From: Nakaseomyces glabratus
Lineage: Eukaryota > Ascomycota > Saccharomycetes > Saccharomycetales > Saccharomycetaceae
DNA length: 64,000 nucleotides
NCBI RefSeq assembly: GCF_010111755.1
Contig: NC_088956.1
Location: 248,001-312,000, forward strand
Reading direction: 5' to 3'
Part shown: positions 49,394 to 59,734 of the stretch, piece after piece
Position numbering within the stretch: position 1 is the stretch's first letter
How the letters are laid out: each line of letters begins with the position of its first letter
Position numbers and translations under genes: made by a program
Notes under the pieces: model-generated
Database searches by the model: none
Seen by the model: only the letters and a program-made list of their open reading frames with translations
Told to the model about the DNA's origin: nothing

Positions 49394-49545
49394 ATTCATG
49401 CACCGATATCTAACTCGTAGCACTATTTAACAATTGCATATTATCATCGAAACTCATTACAGAATGCTCAATATTAAAAACATTCCGTTGAAAATTTATA
49501 TTATATTAGATGTTCTAAATTAGTCTAATTATTACATTTTGAGTG

Positions 49546-50310
49546 CTAATCAATTAACGGTATCCATACCTTGACCCTTTTTTTGTAGTTTATGTACTGC
49601 TCACCAAAGAACTGTATAAGGTATTTCTCCTCAATTAATATGCGCTTATTAAAGAAGCTCCAAAGCACGCCTACAAAGACAATCAATGCAATTGGATTTA
49701 AGAGTAGCAATTGAGTCCCTATAGCCCACCAGAAAAAACCAAAATAACTTGGATGCCTCAAATATCCATAAATGCCTGTGGTCACTAATGTGTGATCGTC
49801 GAGTTTCTCCGTCTTCAAGATATGAGAGAATGACTTACCAGCTTGATACATGGCCATTGATCTAGACACTTGACCTAAAAGTATCAATATTACCCCGATG
49901 ATTGTTAAGAATATTGCTACCCAAGAGTTGCTAATCTTCTTCATATTAGGAAAGAATATACTTTCCACAAGACACTCAAGGACACCGAACATGTGTGCAC
50001 CAAGATAACCGATACCATTGTTCAAAAGGAAGGAGTCTGAGTTGACTTTACCTGGGTTCACCTTGGCAGTTACATAAAACTCAAGGAAATGGAATATTGA
50101 CAGGGCAATGATATAAACATTGAAATTTCTGAACTGTGTGAATGTAAGGAGACCAACGAATATACCGAGAAGGATTCCCAGTGCAAATGAGGTTACAGCA
50201 ATGTCATCTAATGGATTGCGACGAATGTCTGGGTATGCTTTACCATTTATTATTACAGGCAGGCCTTCCGCATCAGGCACAAATTTCTCAGATTTGTTTG
50301 ATCCAGTCAT
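49546..50310 (-). CDS. STE14: Ste14, isoprenylcysteine carboxyl methyltransferase
   Basis: 254 residues (239 in S. cerevisiae), with about six hydrophobic segments. The C-terminal RHPSYFGFFWWAIGTQLLLLNP and EEKYLIQFFGEQYINYKKRV blocks are the conserved SAM- and substrate-binding parts of the ICMT family. The enzyme methylates the exposed prenyl-Cys of CAAX proteins such as Ras and a-factor at the ER membrane. It could act on Rcy1 (CVIM) from this same window; that is inference. Convergent with SIZ1, same strand as DFM1, as in YDR409W-YDR411C. Confidence 0.95.
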   Translation of the reverse strand: MTGSNKSEKFVPDAEGLPVIINGKAYPDIRRNPLDDIAVTSFALGILLGIFVGLLTFTQFRNFNVYIIALSIFHFLEFYVTAKVNPGKVNSDSFLLNNGIGYLGAHMFGVLECLVESIFFPNMKKISNSWVAIFLTIIGVILILLGQVSRSMAMYQAGKSFSHILKTEKLDDHTLVTTGIYGYLRHPSYFGFFWWAIGTQLLLLNPIALIVFVGVLWSFFNKRILIEEKYLIQFFGEQYINYKKRVKVWIPLID

Positions 50311-50611
50311 TGGCGGTTTAGGGTATGATATCCTTTAGGTTTTTGGCTGAAACAAAAAGTAGACATTCTTATTAAGTTATGCTAATTGAGCAAAAACTAA
50401 TAAGAACAGACGTTACTGGTATGATAATTTTATGAAACTACTCTGCCTCATCGGATTCTGTATTTGGGGCTTGTTCTTAAATATGTCGTAGCCTAGCATA
50501 TCAATTTATAAAGCTATAAAGATAGTCCTAAAGAGACTAATGGTATCTATAATTTCAATAATTCATATATACAGTAATGAATTGTTCATCTCGTCTACAC
50601 CCCAGATCCTG

Positions 50612-51643
50612 CTAGTCATCTCCAACCCTCTTGCCCTTTCCTGGGAACATTCTGGATCCCATACTTGTCTGGGTTCTTGAAGCACCAGAAGTCCTCACTG
50701 AAGAAGAAGACCTAATTGAGGCAGACTGGCCAGCCAATGAAGGTGATGGGTTATCACCTTCTGTTCTTGTACCTAATCTTTGTCCACCTGTCTTCAGGAT
50801 CGAACTTATTCCCGTGCTTTTTAGTATATTACCATCAGTCACAATTGATGGTGTGGTCTCACCACTGAATAAGTTATAAATCTTGATGAACCAACCTGGT
50901 GCTTGCACTTTTCCTCTTGGCTCGTATCCATAGTTGGCCACATTGGTCTTGATTAGTAGTCCATATAGTGGACCTAACGTCCAGGTGTCAACACAATTGT
51001 AAATGTATGCCGCTATAATACCGATCAAAGACAAGTAGAAATCAAATCTTGAACCCAACACAAACCCTGTGAATAGTTGTAAGACTGGGAAGTAACGACC
51101 CCATACTGGTATTAGTCCATAGAACATGACCTTCTTATCAGTATTGTACAGAGACCATGTGTACGTCAGGCATGCAGTGAATGCAGACGTCAAGTATAGA
51201 GGAACCATAGTGCCGAATAAGAAGCCAGCTATTGTGGTCATTACCACCAGACATGAGAACAGATAAAAGGCGAAATTGTGCGAGCTTAGACTTATTCTCT
51301 TTGAGCTATAGTAGAACCCTTGCTCCAACTCAGTGCTTCTAACGTAAAGGTTGTAACCTTCCATCAATGCAGGCATCAAGTTTGCAGGCAGGATTAGTGA
51401 AGAGAACAGCATTCTCCATATCTGCAACCTTTGAAACGTTTGAAACCAAGTAAACGCGAAGTGTTGATAACCAATCAGGTGCAAGTGACATAACGTATTC
51501 ACTGTTATACAGCACGTAACCAACCATCTTGAAACAGGTGGCACACTGTACCAGAAAGAAGAGAACGTTGCTGGTCCTTCTGAGGAAGGTCCATTACCAT
51601 TTCTAGGTGTGGTGTTTCCCAATGAATGTATATTACCGGCCAT
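50612..51643 (-). CDS. DFM1: Dfm1, derlin-family ER protein
   Basis: 343 residues (341 in S. cerevisiae). A derlin/rhomboid-pseudoprotease core with several membrane segments spans about residues 25-215 (FWYSVPPVSRWLVTCCITVNTL, LQIWRMLFSSLI, then the GIIAAYIYNCVDTW segment). The cytosolic tail of about 100 residues is Ser-rich and ends MFPGKGKRVGDD, an SHP box that would bind Cdc48. Dfm1 retrotranslocates ER membrane proteins for degradation. The SHP box favours Dfm1 over Der1, which lacks one. Divergent from RRP17. Confidence 0.93.
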   Translation of the reverse strand: MAGNIHSLGNTTPRNGNGPSSEGPATFSSFWYSVPPVSRWLVTCCITVNTLCHLHLIGYQHFAFTWFQTFQRLQIWRMLFSSLILPANLMPALMEGYNLYVRSTELEQGFYYSSKRISLSSHNFAFYLFSCLVVMTTIAGFLFGTMVPLYLTSAFTACLTYTWSLYNTDKKVMFYGLIPVWGRYFPVLQLFTGFVLGSRFDFYLSLIGIIAAYIYNCVDTWTLGPLYGLLIKTNVANYGYEPRGKVQAPGWFIKIYNLFSGETTPSIVTDGNILKSTGISSILKTGGQRLGTRTEGDNPSPSLAGQSASIRSSSSVRTSGASRTQTSMGSRMFPGKGKRVGDD

Positions 51644-52304
51644 AATATATTCAGATAGTGTTCTAGATGTATCTTCGATGCACTAGCAGTTTATATGTGA
51701 GTGCATTTGTAGTAATGTTACACCAAACACAAAGATAAGCTCATCATATAACATTCAAGAAGGGATTTCAGGCTTCAACCTTAAAACACATGATTTACAT
51801 GATCGTTGAAAGAGTGTAAGCATATACAGTATATAAATGATCATCATAATATTTAACGTTGTTTCCACTCATGGTTACAATAGAATTGGTAATCTTATTA
51901 CAATTTGCTATTAGTTGAACAGGAGGAAGGTAATCAACAGTTGAGATGCCTTTTCAAGAAAGAATCTAGCCAGCAAAGAGCCATGATGACACAGCAAGTG
52001 AACCTAAACTATAATGAAGAGGCATATAATCAAGTCAATGTAGTATGATTGGATTTGTATAGAGTTCAAGTTCATATGAGTGCCAGACTCTATGTAGAAT
52101 GTTTCTTTATTATTAGTATGACTATTAAGTTTAGGGATTTATTTAATGTGCGGGTTTTCTCTTGGAAAAAAAAATTGAAATTTTGGAAAATTTGCGATGA
52201 GCTTGTTTGATATTTAAGAGTAAAGGGCATACAACAGCTATAATACACAACGTATTCTATCCTTATGAATTGAATTTTCATAAGTCCGTAAGAGTGTTCA
52301 AAAT
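51644..52304. other. Divergent DFM1/RRP17 promoter region
   Basis: 661 bp. The RRP17 side has a PAC element preceded by an A/T RRPE-like run (52186-52201). No gene otherwise. Confidence 0.55.
52194..52201 (+). promoter_or_regulatory. PAC element of RRP17
   Basis: GCGATGAG, 103 bp upstream of the RRP17 ATG, directly preceded by GGAAAATTT (52185-52193), an RRPE-like run. The same arrangement as at UTP5. Confidence 0.75.
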
Positions 52305-53051
52305 ATGGCAGTCAAGAGTAATAGGGAGATTCTTACGCGTGGTAAGAACTATGCCACTAAACAGGCTAAAAAGTTTGGTGCTGATGAAGTATCGTTTGAC
52401 AAGGATTCGAGGTTGGATTTCTTGACTGGGTTTCACAAGAGAAAAGTACAGAGACAGAAGAAAGCACAAGAGTTTCACAAAGAGCAGGAACGGTTACAGA
52501 AGATAGAAGAAAGAAAAAAGATAAGAGATGAGAGAAAACAGCAGATAGAGGAGCAGTTAAAGCAATTCAAGTCTAAACTAGATATTGAACTTGAGGAAGT
52601 TGCTGGTGACCAAGATTGGGAGGACAATACGAAAAAGAAGAAAAATCAAAAGTCTGAGGTTAAAGAAGAAGAAGAAGAAGAATGGGAAGGCTTTCAATCG
52701 GACCAAGACACTAAAATTGATGAAGACGACAAAGATGAGTCAGGTGTAAAACCTATATTAAAGAAGAACGCTGTAGCCTCAGAGTATTCAGATAATACAG
52801 TGGTTGAGATTGAGACATTGGAGCCCAATGAGAACTTTGCATATCTTGCTGAAGTTAATAATGTGAAACTAGAACAATCGGAAAAGGTTTTAAAACAAAG
52901 CATCACGAGAGCAACGAAATATGCTAAATTTTTGGGCATGGGTGATGATGAGGACAATAAGAAGAAGAAGAAGAAGAAGTTCAGATATCTGACAAAGGGT
53001 GAGAGACGTGTAAACCAAATGAAGGCGAATGCGAACAAGAGAAGAAAATGA
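52305..53051 (+). CDS. RRP17: Rrp17, rRNA-processing exonuclease (Nop25 family)
   Basis: 248 residues (235 in S. cerevisiae), very rich in Lys and Glu. The conserved N-terminal block SFDKDSRLDFLTGFHKRKVQRQKKAQEFHK (residues about 27-56) is the family signature. A long charged coiled coil and an acidic middle follow, with poly-Lys near residue 222 encoded by an AAG run (about 52960-52978). The C-terminus is FRYLTKGERRVNQMKANANKRRK. Rrp17 is a nucleolar 5'-3' exonuclease that trims 5.8S and 25S 5' ends. A PAC element upstream agrees with that role. Confidence 0.92.
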   Translation: MAVKSNREILTRGKNYATKQAKKFGADEVSFDKDSRLDFLTGFHKRKVQRQKKAQEFHKEQERLQKIEERKKIRDERKQQIEEQLKQFKSKLDIELEEVAGDQDWEDNTKKKKNQKSEVKEEEEEEWEGFQSDQDTKIDEDDKDESGVKPILKKNAVASEYSDNTVVEIETLEPNENFAYLAEVNNVKLEQSEKVLKQSITRATKYAKFLGMGDDEDNKKKKKKKFRYLTKGERRVNQMKANANKRRK

Positions 53052-53197
53052 GCCTTATGTTAAGTTCCATGTCCTAAATGCCTTAACATGGACATAATAA
53101 GTAGCATATTACTTGTCGAGAGGAGTAAAATACTTTATATTATTATTACTAACGGATAGTCTATACACATGCATATTTATATTAACTCTTCGTAGTT

Positions 53198-54304
53198 TTA
53201 CCTAGATTCTTTTTGGTAGTTGATCGCATCACTATCTCTTGTACTGTACTCGGATTCTAGTTTAAATACCACCCATCCTGCCCTTCGTATTAGCTCGATG
53301 AATTGTGCTTCTTTCTCAAAAAAAAGTGCGGTTGGCTTCCCAGATACATCGTATGGGGCTAAAATAATAATCCATAGCCACCAATAGCGCATAATACCAT
53401 CCATCACAATTGCAATATGATAATAAAATTTTGGGAACAGTACTCTGCTCTTCTGATATCTAATGCTGGATATAGAAGTAATAGTCCAATCTTTTCTAAC
53501 ATCCCAAATGTAAGAGTAAGTCGACTGTATGAACATCATGACTTTCAAGATGTTGTAGTCCCTTATAGTCAGTGAATCATCTCCATATACTCTTGAATAC
53601 CACAGGCATAATACTACAGGTAAATGACATGAGTATTTTAATGCATTGGCTAGCAAAGTAAATTCCTTGGTTGTTTTGTACTCCTTCAGACATTGGCACA
53701 GTCTTATTAATGGGGGTATTACCGCCAAGAATAAGTCAAAATGCGTTATTTGTATACCAAGCAAATATGTCAGATATAATGCAAAATCAATAATGGGCTT
53801 GTTAAAAGAAGTCACTGTATCAGAAAACAATATATAGACATTTCTCAATGCTCGCGGGCTACTTTCTATGACCAGACATCGTTTCACACAATATCTTACA
53901 ACTCCGCAGGTCTTTAATATAGAGAGGATAAGAAATGCTGCCTGACCTAAAGGTAGTAGTGTGTACATTAGCACAACTAGCGCATTCGCATCTTTGTTTT
54001 CCTCAATATAGCTGTGCAATATGTTAGTTAATAATGTCAACGGCAGGATAACCCTCGCCAAATAAGTTGTAAACCTTGTGCTTTGAGTTTTCAATCTTGC
54101 ATTGTTAGCCGCAAATTGATCCCAAGGGTGACTCAATTGTACCACAGCACCAATATCAATACTATGTCGCAGTAGGAATCTGACTATCCAAGCCCATAAA
54201 AATGCTGCCAACAAAAGCAGAACGTTTATTAGTTGCGCAGGTGGAACGTTTACCAAATATCGCAGCAGAGAGATACTTTCTTTCTCCTCTTCCAGTATTA
54301 TCAT
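53198..54304 (-). CDS. ERD1: Erd1, EXS-domain Golgi membrane protein
   Basis: 368 residues (362 in S. cerevisiae), with 7-9 hydrophobic segments. The EXS-domain pattern is present, including YNILKVMMFIQSTYSYIWDVRKDW and a GIMRYWWLWII segment at about residues 250-315. There is no SPX domain. In S. cerevisiae Erd1 is needed to retain HDEL proteins and glycosyltransferases, and has been linked to phosphate recycling from the Golgi lumen. Upstream, a palindromic ATCACGTGAT is at 54477-54486. Same strand as the following aminopeptidase, as in YDR414C-YDR415C. Confidence 0.92.
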   Translation of the reverse strand: MIILEEEKESISLLRYLVNVPPAQLINVLLLLAAFLWAWIVRFLLRHSIDIGAVVQLSHPWDQFAANNARLKTQSTRFTTYLARVILPLTLLTNILHSYIEENKDANALVVLMYTLLPLGQAAFLILSILKTCGVVRYCVKRCLVIESSPRALRNVYILFSDTVTSFNKPIIDFALYLTYLLGIQITHFDLFLAVIPPLIRLCQCLKEYKTTKEFTLLANALKYSCHLPVVLCLWYSRVYGDDSLTIRDYNILKVMMFIQSTYSYIWDVRKDWTITSISSIRYQKSRVLFPKFYYHIAIVMDGIMRYWWLWIIILAPYDVSGKPTALFFEKEAQFIELIRRAGWVVFKLESEYSTRDSDAINYQKESR

Positions 54305-54476
54305 TTGAGGTTGGGATGAGTTGTGTTGTAGGGATTGTTGCGATAGTAAAAACTTTTACGCTTTCATACCATTGACTTCTAGTTACACTGATAATACTAT
54401 TGTTGTTGTTATTATTGTTCAACCTGCAAAATGACATTGCGATGATTTACGTTTTGGCGTGGATCAAATTGTCTTG

Positions 54477-54486
54477 ATCACGTGAT
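54477..54486. promoter_or_regulatory. Cbf1-type ATCACGTGAT upstream of ERD1
   Basis: A fully palindromic RTCACGTGAY sequence, 173 bp upstream of the ERD1 ATG. I checked both sides for a centromere CDEIII and found none, so promoter use by Cbf1 is more likely. Confidence 0.5.
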
Positions 54487-54601
54487 ATATAGTCTTTAAT
54501 ATATCTTAAATAAGCATAGAGATAATCCGGTCAGTGTGGATAATTATTGTAGGTATTTCAACCAGTATTAGCAAACCCAAGATCTTATTGGCGCTTCTAT
54601 C

Positions 54602-55735
54602 TTAGAACCCCAACCATTGCCCTAATTCAATAACTGTTCCCAGAACGAGTTTTGCATGTTCAGCCATGTGGTCCAGACTCAATCTGTCCAAAGTGTCCAT
54701 TGTACTATGAATATATCTATTGGTCTTTTTAAAGTCACTCTCAATGACAAATGCGGCAGGGAACCCATTCTTTACTGCACTTCCGTGATCACTGCAAGCG
54801 TAACCACATTCTGTTTCCACATATGGTATGGACAAGAATTCATTCATCACCAACTTCAAAAAGTTGTTTAATTTGGGCGTGGTGTGATCAGTTACCAAAC
54901 CTACGTGCTCTTTAGCTGGATCTCTCACATAGCCCGTCATGTCTTGTTGAAGCATGGCTACCACCTTCTTTTGGTCTCGAGCATATCTGGTAAATACGTC
55001 AAGGGAGCCAAGAAGTCCTCCTTCTTCCGCAGAGTAGAAATGGAATTCGATGGTATTCATAGGACGTTGGTTTTGCTTTATATAGTATTCCACATACACT
55101 CTCAAGGCTTCCAACACTGTAGTAGTACCAGAGCCGTTGTCATCTGCGCCAGGTGCAGGGAGAACTGATGGTAATAATAAGTTGATAGAATCGTGATGAG
55201 AACCTATGACAACAATATTATCTGGTAATGAAGTACCTTTGAATCTAACCACAATTGAGTACTGATCCCAGCCCTTGTGTGAAACTTGTTCAATCTGCAC
55301 AAGGTCCTTTTCAAGCCCATTGGTGATGTTAGTTATCCTTGATAATACCCAATCCGCAGACTTCACACCTTCCGCACTCTTGTAATACCTTGTGTAGAAA
55401 CTTGTCAATTTAGATAAGTCTGCGTACATGGACTCTTTATCGATCTTGTCGAGCACACCATGTACAGTATCTCTCTGATGCATTTGCATTGGATAGTTAT
55501 AATCAGCAACTACAGGGTCCTCTTCGCTTCTGAAGAACAGCACATCTGTGACATCAAAAAACTTGATACCACGCCTCCTCAATTTTAGCTTATCATACTC
55601 AGTAACTTGTCTTAATTGACCATCACCAACGTCAATGGTACGAACACTGTCATCGTCTTGAAGCAACGAACTCCATGAGCTAGACCAGGGTAAAGCAGCC
55701 ACACTACCAATATATACCAGATTCTTCAACAACAT
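54602..55735 (-). CDS. M28-family zinc aminopeptidase (YDR415C type)
   Basis: 377 residues (374 for S. cerevisiae YDR415C). A short hydrophobic N-terminus (LVYIGSVAALPW) looks like a signal peptide. Catalytic zinc motifs in order are GSHHDS (about 178-183), PGADDNGSGTT (about 198-208), HFYSAEEGG (about 233-241), QDMTGYVRD and CSDHGSAVKNGFPAAF near 320. All ligands of a co-catalytic two-zinc leucine aminopeptidase are present, so it should be active, in the secretory pathway or vacuole. No standard gene name is known to me. Divergent from SYF1. Confidence 0.92.
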   Translation of the reverse strand: MLLKNLVYIGSVAALPWSSSWSSLLQDDDSVRTIDVGDGQLRQVTEYDKLKLRRRGIKFFDVTDVLFFRSEEDPVVADYNYPMQMHQRDTVHGVLDKIDKESMYADLSKLTSFYTRYYKSAEGVKSADWVLSRITNITNGLEKDLVQIEQVSHKGWDQYSIVVRFKGTSLPDNIVVIGSHHDSINLLLPSVLPAPGADDNGSGTTTVLEALRVYVEYYIKQNQRPMNTIEFHFYSAEEGGLLGSLDVFTRYARDQKKVVAMLQQDMTGYVRDPAKEHVGLVTDHTTPKLNNFLKLVMNEFLSIPYVETECGYACSDHGSAVKNGFPAAFVIESDFKKTNRYIHSTMDTLDRLSLDHMAEHAKLVLGTVIELGQWLGF

Positions 55736-56085
55736 ATTTTGGTGCTACTAACGTGTGTTTAAATCAACAGGCACACCATTGAGATCATGCTAATACGTCT
55801 TGCTTTTCTATGGTACTCATCCTTTGAGCTGCGATGGGCTCGGGATTAAAGGGTCCCGGCCCCCCTGCTGAATGTTCTACGAACTTTGTTTTGAGACTGG
55901 AAAATTTACAGGGCTTCTAAGGATAAGCGATTTGAACCAGACCGGGATTATAAAGAGGGAAGCAGAGACTGTCCTTAGCTGGTCCAAGATCTGCATAACA
56001 GTAATTGGCTAGTTATAGGGTGCTTGAAGATCAAGGATAAGACACTGACAACGAGTAGTGAACGGATCTTATTGGATACAGTTGG
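55736..56085. other. Divergent YDR415C/SYF1 promoter region
   Basis: 350 bp with a GC-rich patch (about 55840-55872, including GGTCCCGG and a C run). No gene. Confidence 0.5.
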
Positions 56086-58593
56086 ATGGCAGACATAGAT
56101 CAATACATACTGGACGACAGTGATATCGCATTTGAGTATGAGTTACAGAAATCGCCAAGCGTGGAAGTGTGGCAACGTTATATAGCACATTGGGAGGCAC
56201 AAGTTTGCGAGGATGGTGTGCGGTCTGCAAGGCATATTTTGTGGTTATACGAGCGTATGGTGACCCAGTTTCCAACGTTGACCGTTTGGGAACAGTATAT
56301 CGGTTGGTTTAGGCGGCAGTACAAGCTGGATCAGTACCTAGATACTTTTAAACTATATGAGCGATGTATAAACTCAGTGAAGGGCCCCTTGGGTGTGTTT
56401 GCAGTTGAGGTGATGCTTTTCTGCATAAGCACGTTCGATCTTGATATTATTATGAAAGGCTTGCAGCTGGTACTACACAGGTGTAATAAGGACGAAGTAG
56501 AGCGTATTTGGAATATAGTACTGGGATTTGCCCTTGAGCATGTTTTGCCCTCAGAAGAAGGCCCTAATAATATCGATTTTTCAGCTTTTAATGATAGAAA
56601 TTACGAAGATTTACGATTAGACATCTATAAATTATTATTTCTAGGCGGTGACCAGACAGAAATTGAAGACGATGAGGAGGATGAAGATGTAGATAAGTGG
56701 ACAGCCAGCCTATTACGATATTACTTGCAGGTAGCGAACGAAGATAAATATGATGAAACTCTAAGGCTGCTGATCAGAACAAAAGATATCAAGATAATAA
56801 AAGAATGTTTTGACCTGTATATATTCAACGACAAAACCGGTAAGAATAACAGAGAATCCAAGAAAGAATATGATTTTGATCTGTACATTTATTACCTTGA
56901 TACCCTTGACAAATTACGTCTCGATAAGGATTATAAAAGTGTTTTTGATAATTTATTAGAAAAATATCCACAGCACCGAGTCTTACTGACATTGAAATTG
57001 GCTGACTTCCATATGAAAAGAGCTGACTTCGATAAAATGGAGAAGGTTTTGACAAAAGCACTATCAGAGACGGTGAAAACTAATGAATTCATCGCTATTT
57101 ATACCTATCATGTAAACTTTGAACAAGCCTATGTGGAGACTATCTTTGATGAAATGAGAGATGACCCTGAAATTCAAGTACAAAAGAAATGGAAATCAGA
57201 AATGGATGATCACTTGATTATTCTTGGTGACCTGACCAGCAGGTACCACTTGTTGGTCAATGATCTGAAGATCCGTCAAAATCCAAACAGTGTTAGTAAC
57301 TGGCTTGAGCGAACCACGTTATTTGAAGATTTTGATAAAAAATGTGAAGTCTTTGTGGAAGCAATAAAGACAATTGATCCCATCAAGGTTAAAGACAAAG
57401 AGTACGGTATGCTCGGTAAGCTATGGTGCGATTATGCAAAGGTTTATTGGAGTAATAAAAGTTATGAAGAAGCAAGAACTATTTATGAAAGCGCTACCAA
57501 AGTTCCATTTCCAGACTTACAAGACCTAGAGATAGTCTGGCATACTTGGGCAGTTAATGAGTTCCAGATACACAATATAGAGAGGGCACTAAAGATACTA
57601 AGAAAAGCTCTTACAGTCCCCCCATCCTACGAAAGTATAATTGATCGGTTTAAATCAGAAAATAGAAGGTTACCATCACAGACAATACTGTTCACTTCAA
57701 AGAGGTTATGGAATTACTACATTGATCTTTTGGAATCGATTCCTACCATCGATGCAAATGATGTAATCCGTGCATATGATACATTAATGACTTTAAAACT
57801 TATCACTCCAGTAGGCATTCTCAACTATGCGACATTTCTCAAGCAAAATAACAATTTACACGGTTCCCTTCAAGTCTATGAGAAGGGAATCAACATGTTT
57901 CCTCCTGAAATATGCTACGAGCTGTGGACGTTGCTGCTTGACGAAGTCATGGAACCAGCACATCAGGCTACTAAGGAACGTATAAGAGAGCTATTTGAGC
58001 AATGTTTACAACAACTAGGCAACACTGACATTAATATCAATAGCATATATGTCAAATATAGTGATTTTGAGATTCACAATAAGCTATTCTCAAGAGCTAT
58101 TGATCTACTGATGAGCGGTGCCAGACGGCCGTACACCAACAAAGAGCAATTGAAACAAAGAGTTGACTTGTGGGAATCAGCTATCTCCAAGTGCGAGGAA
58201 TTCCTTGGCCCTGATAGCTTACGTCAATTATTATCTGAATGTATACAAGAACTACCAAATTCCAAGGCTATCACATATGTATTGAAATTTACCAAACTAG
58301 AAATGAGTCTAAGCGACTACACTAGAGCAAGGGAATTATTGCAGTATGGAGCGCAACTTCTTCCGCCAATAAAAAATGAAGAACTTTGGGGTCTTTGGGA
58401 GCAATTTGAGTTAGAGCACGGTGACAAGAGTTATTACAAGGAAATGCTACTGTTGAAACAAAAGCTTGAAAAGGAAATGAAGGTCGACACAGAAGAGGTC
58501 AGTAAAGGACAAGGTAATGTCCAATTTGTTGCATCCTCTGTTAAAAATCAAGAGGCTAAGACTAATCCAGATGAAATTGAAATCGATATATAA
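56086..58593 (+). CDS. SYF1: Syf1, NineTeen-complex splicing factor with HAT repeats
   Basis: 835 residues (859 in S. cerevisiae). HAT repeats run through nearly all the protein: VEVWQRYIAHWE, RHILWLYERMVTQFPTLTVWEQYIGW, KLWCDYAKVYWSNKSYEEARTIYESA, LEIVWHTWAVNEFQIHNIERALKIL and ELWGLWEQFELEHGD. An acidic insert sits near residues 195-207. Syf1 is a scaffold of the Prp19-associated complex in the active spliceosome and is also linked to cell-cycle progression. Same layout as YDR416W. Confidence 0.94.
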   Translation: MADIDQYILDDSDIAFEYELQKSPSVEVWQRYIAHWEAQVCEDGVRSARHILWLYERMVTQFPTLTVWEQYIGWFRRQYKLDQYLDTFKLYERCINSVKGPLGVFAVEVMLFCISTFDLDIIMKGLQLVLHRCNKDEVERIWNIVLGFALEHVLPSEEGPNNIDFSAFNDRNYEDLRLDIYKLLFLGGDQTEIEDDEEDEDVDKWTASLLRYYLQVANEDKYDETLRLLIRTKDIKIIKECFDLYIFNDKTGKNNRESKKEYDFDLYIYYLDTLDKLRLDKDYKSVFDNLLEKYPQHRVLLTLKLADFHMKRADFDKMEKVLTKALSETVKTNEFIAIYTYHVNFEQAYVETIFDEMRDDPEIQVQKKWKSEMDDHLIILGDLTSRYHLLVNDLKIRQNPNSVSNWLERTTLFEDFDKKCEVFVEAIKTIDPIKVKDKEYGMLGKLWCDYAKVYWSNKSYEEARTIYESATKVPFPDLQDLEIVWHTWAVNEFQIHNIERALKILRKALTVPPSYESIIDRFKSENRRLPSQTILFTSKRLWNYYIDLLESIPTIDANDVIRAYDTLMTLKLITPVGILNYATFLKQNNNLHGSLQVYEKGINMFPPEICYELWTLLLDEVMEPAHQATKERIRELFEQCLQQLGNTDININSIYVKYSDFEIHNKLFSRAIDLLMSGARRPYTNKEQLKQRVDLWESAISKCEEFLGPDSLRQLLSECIQELPNSKAITYVLKFTKLEMSLSDYTRARELLQYGAQLLPPIKNEELWGLWEQFELEHGDKSYYKEMLLLKQKLEKEMKVDTEEVSKGQGNVQFVASSVKNQEAKTNPDEIEIDI

Positions 58594-59734
58594 AAGCGTC
58601 CTTCTTCCCTATGCCATTTGGCCGAGATAACAGAACGCAGTTTCAGACCTCTTAGAAAGTTAACAGCGAAGTATTAGAGAATGTATAGTTGCCCGCATAA
58701 TTATAGGTAAACCCATATATAGTCGTATACTCCAAATTTTGCATTTACAATACAAGTACAACTAGGAGTGTGGTGATGAATACTCAAGGTAGTCGACTAC
58801 ACATCATGTGACAGCAGTCTAAATATACCGCGATACGTATATGGATCCTTAGCAATAACAAAACACTACGTACGACAAAATTTGATCTTTTCTTGTGACT
58901 ACTGTAACTTTATGAACCCATACACCATAAACCGATCCGAAATGAAATTTGTTTGGGAGAAATTTATTTCTGTTTTATTGTGCAATTGGTAGCAGCTCCC
59001 CGGAGTGGGGCTCGAAAAACTGATAATTCTTGGTTGAGCCTGTGAGGATAGGTACAGTGCCCGGAAAGAATACCCCATAGGTTGATACTCTAGGTCCTCC
59101 GAGGGGCGAGGCACAGTCCTCCGGTGTTGGGAAGTTCTGTGTGTTCGGCAGTTCCCTCTTGGAATGGATGAGTCTAGGTTTCAAGGAGGCCCCGGCCTAG
59201 GAAGGGGCACCCTTGGTAACTGACCCCAAGGCTGTTGGGACCTACTGGCCTTGGGGCAGCCTGGAGGGGAATTGGCTTCTTGGTCCCACTGAGCTCAGGG
59301 GGGAACAGCAGAGCTAGGCAGAGACTTCACACCGCTAGGCTCAGAATGTATCAGTGGTAGGCTAGAGAGATAGCCAGCTGGTAAGAAGGAAAGATGAGCC
59401 GGTTGCCCAAGGTCCTGTGTGTTCTGCGTTGATTACTGTGGAACCACTGCAAATCTACATTGTTGGAAGTTGTAAATTTTGTCAATTGCATCACATTACC
59501 AGATAGTAAGTCCTATTGGGAAAAGTTGCAAAATTGTAATTGTTAGTAGTGAATATTGACCTACTCAGCGTTATTGTTTGGAGTGCCAACGTTGTCTTCT
59601 TTTTACAATTTGATATTAACGTAGTACATAAAGGATATAAGCATATTGAGTTTCAAATTTGATATTGTTTATCCGCTTATTATTGAAGACAGAGTGCCTC
59701 TTTAAGAAAGGATAGACCAAATAAGAATAAGAAA
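58594..59734. other. SYF1-RPL12 intergenic region
   Basis: 1141 bp. The central part (about 59000-59480) is strikingly GC-rich and self-complementary and is called separately as a probable RNA gene. The last 250 bp before RPL12 are AT-rich and should hold its core promoter; I found no clear Rap1 site there. Confidence 0.6.
59000..59480 (+). ncRNA. Candidate structured RNA gene, possibly signal recognition particle RNA (scR1 type)
   Basis: GC content jumps above 55% over about 450 bp in an AT-rich gap, with no coding frame. Several helices can be drawn: GGGAA/TTCCC around 59131-59155; CTAGG/CCTAG around 59173-59200; GGCTA/TAGCC around 59361-59376; and a long-range helix CCTTGGGGCAGCC (59249-59261) with GGTTGCCCAAGG (59401-59412). 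Inside that helix, AGCTC (59292-59296), AGG, GGGGAAC, AGCA, GAGCT (59311-59315) mirrors SRP helix 8, where AGG and AGCA face each other below a GGAA-type loop that binds Srp54. Size is near the S. cerevisiae scR1 (about 522 nt). A T5 pol III-type terminator lies at 59600-59604. Ends are uncertain; I could not place A and B boxes. The SRP identity is an inference. Confidence 0.5.

Noticed and set aside
59000..59480. The GC-rich segment as RNase P RNA, RNase MRP RNA or telomerase RNA
   Set aside because: I could not find the conserved RNase P/MRP CR-I and CR-V blocks, nor a template for the 16-bp C. glabrata telomere repeat. SRP RNA fitted better.
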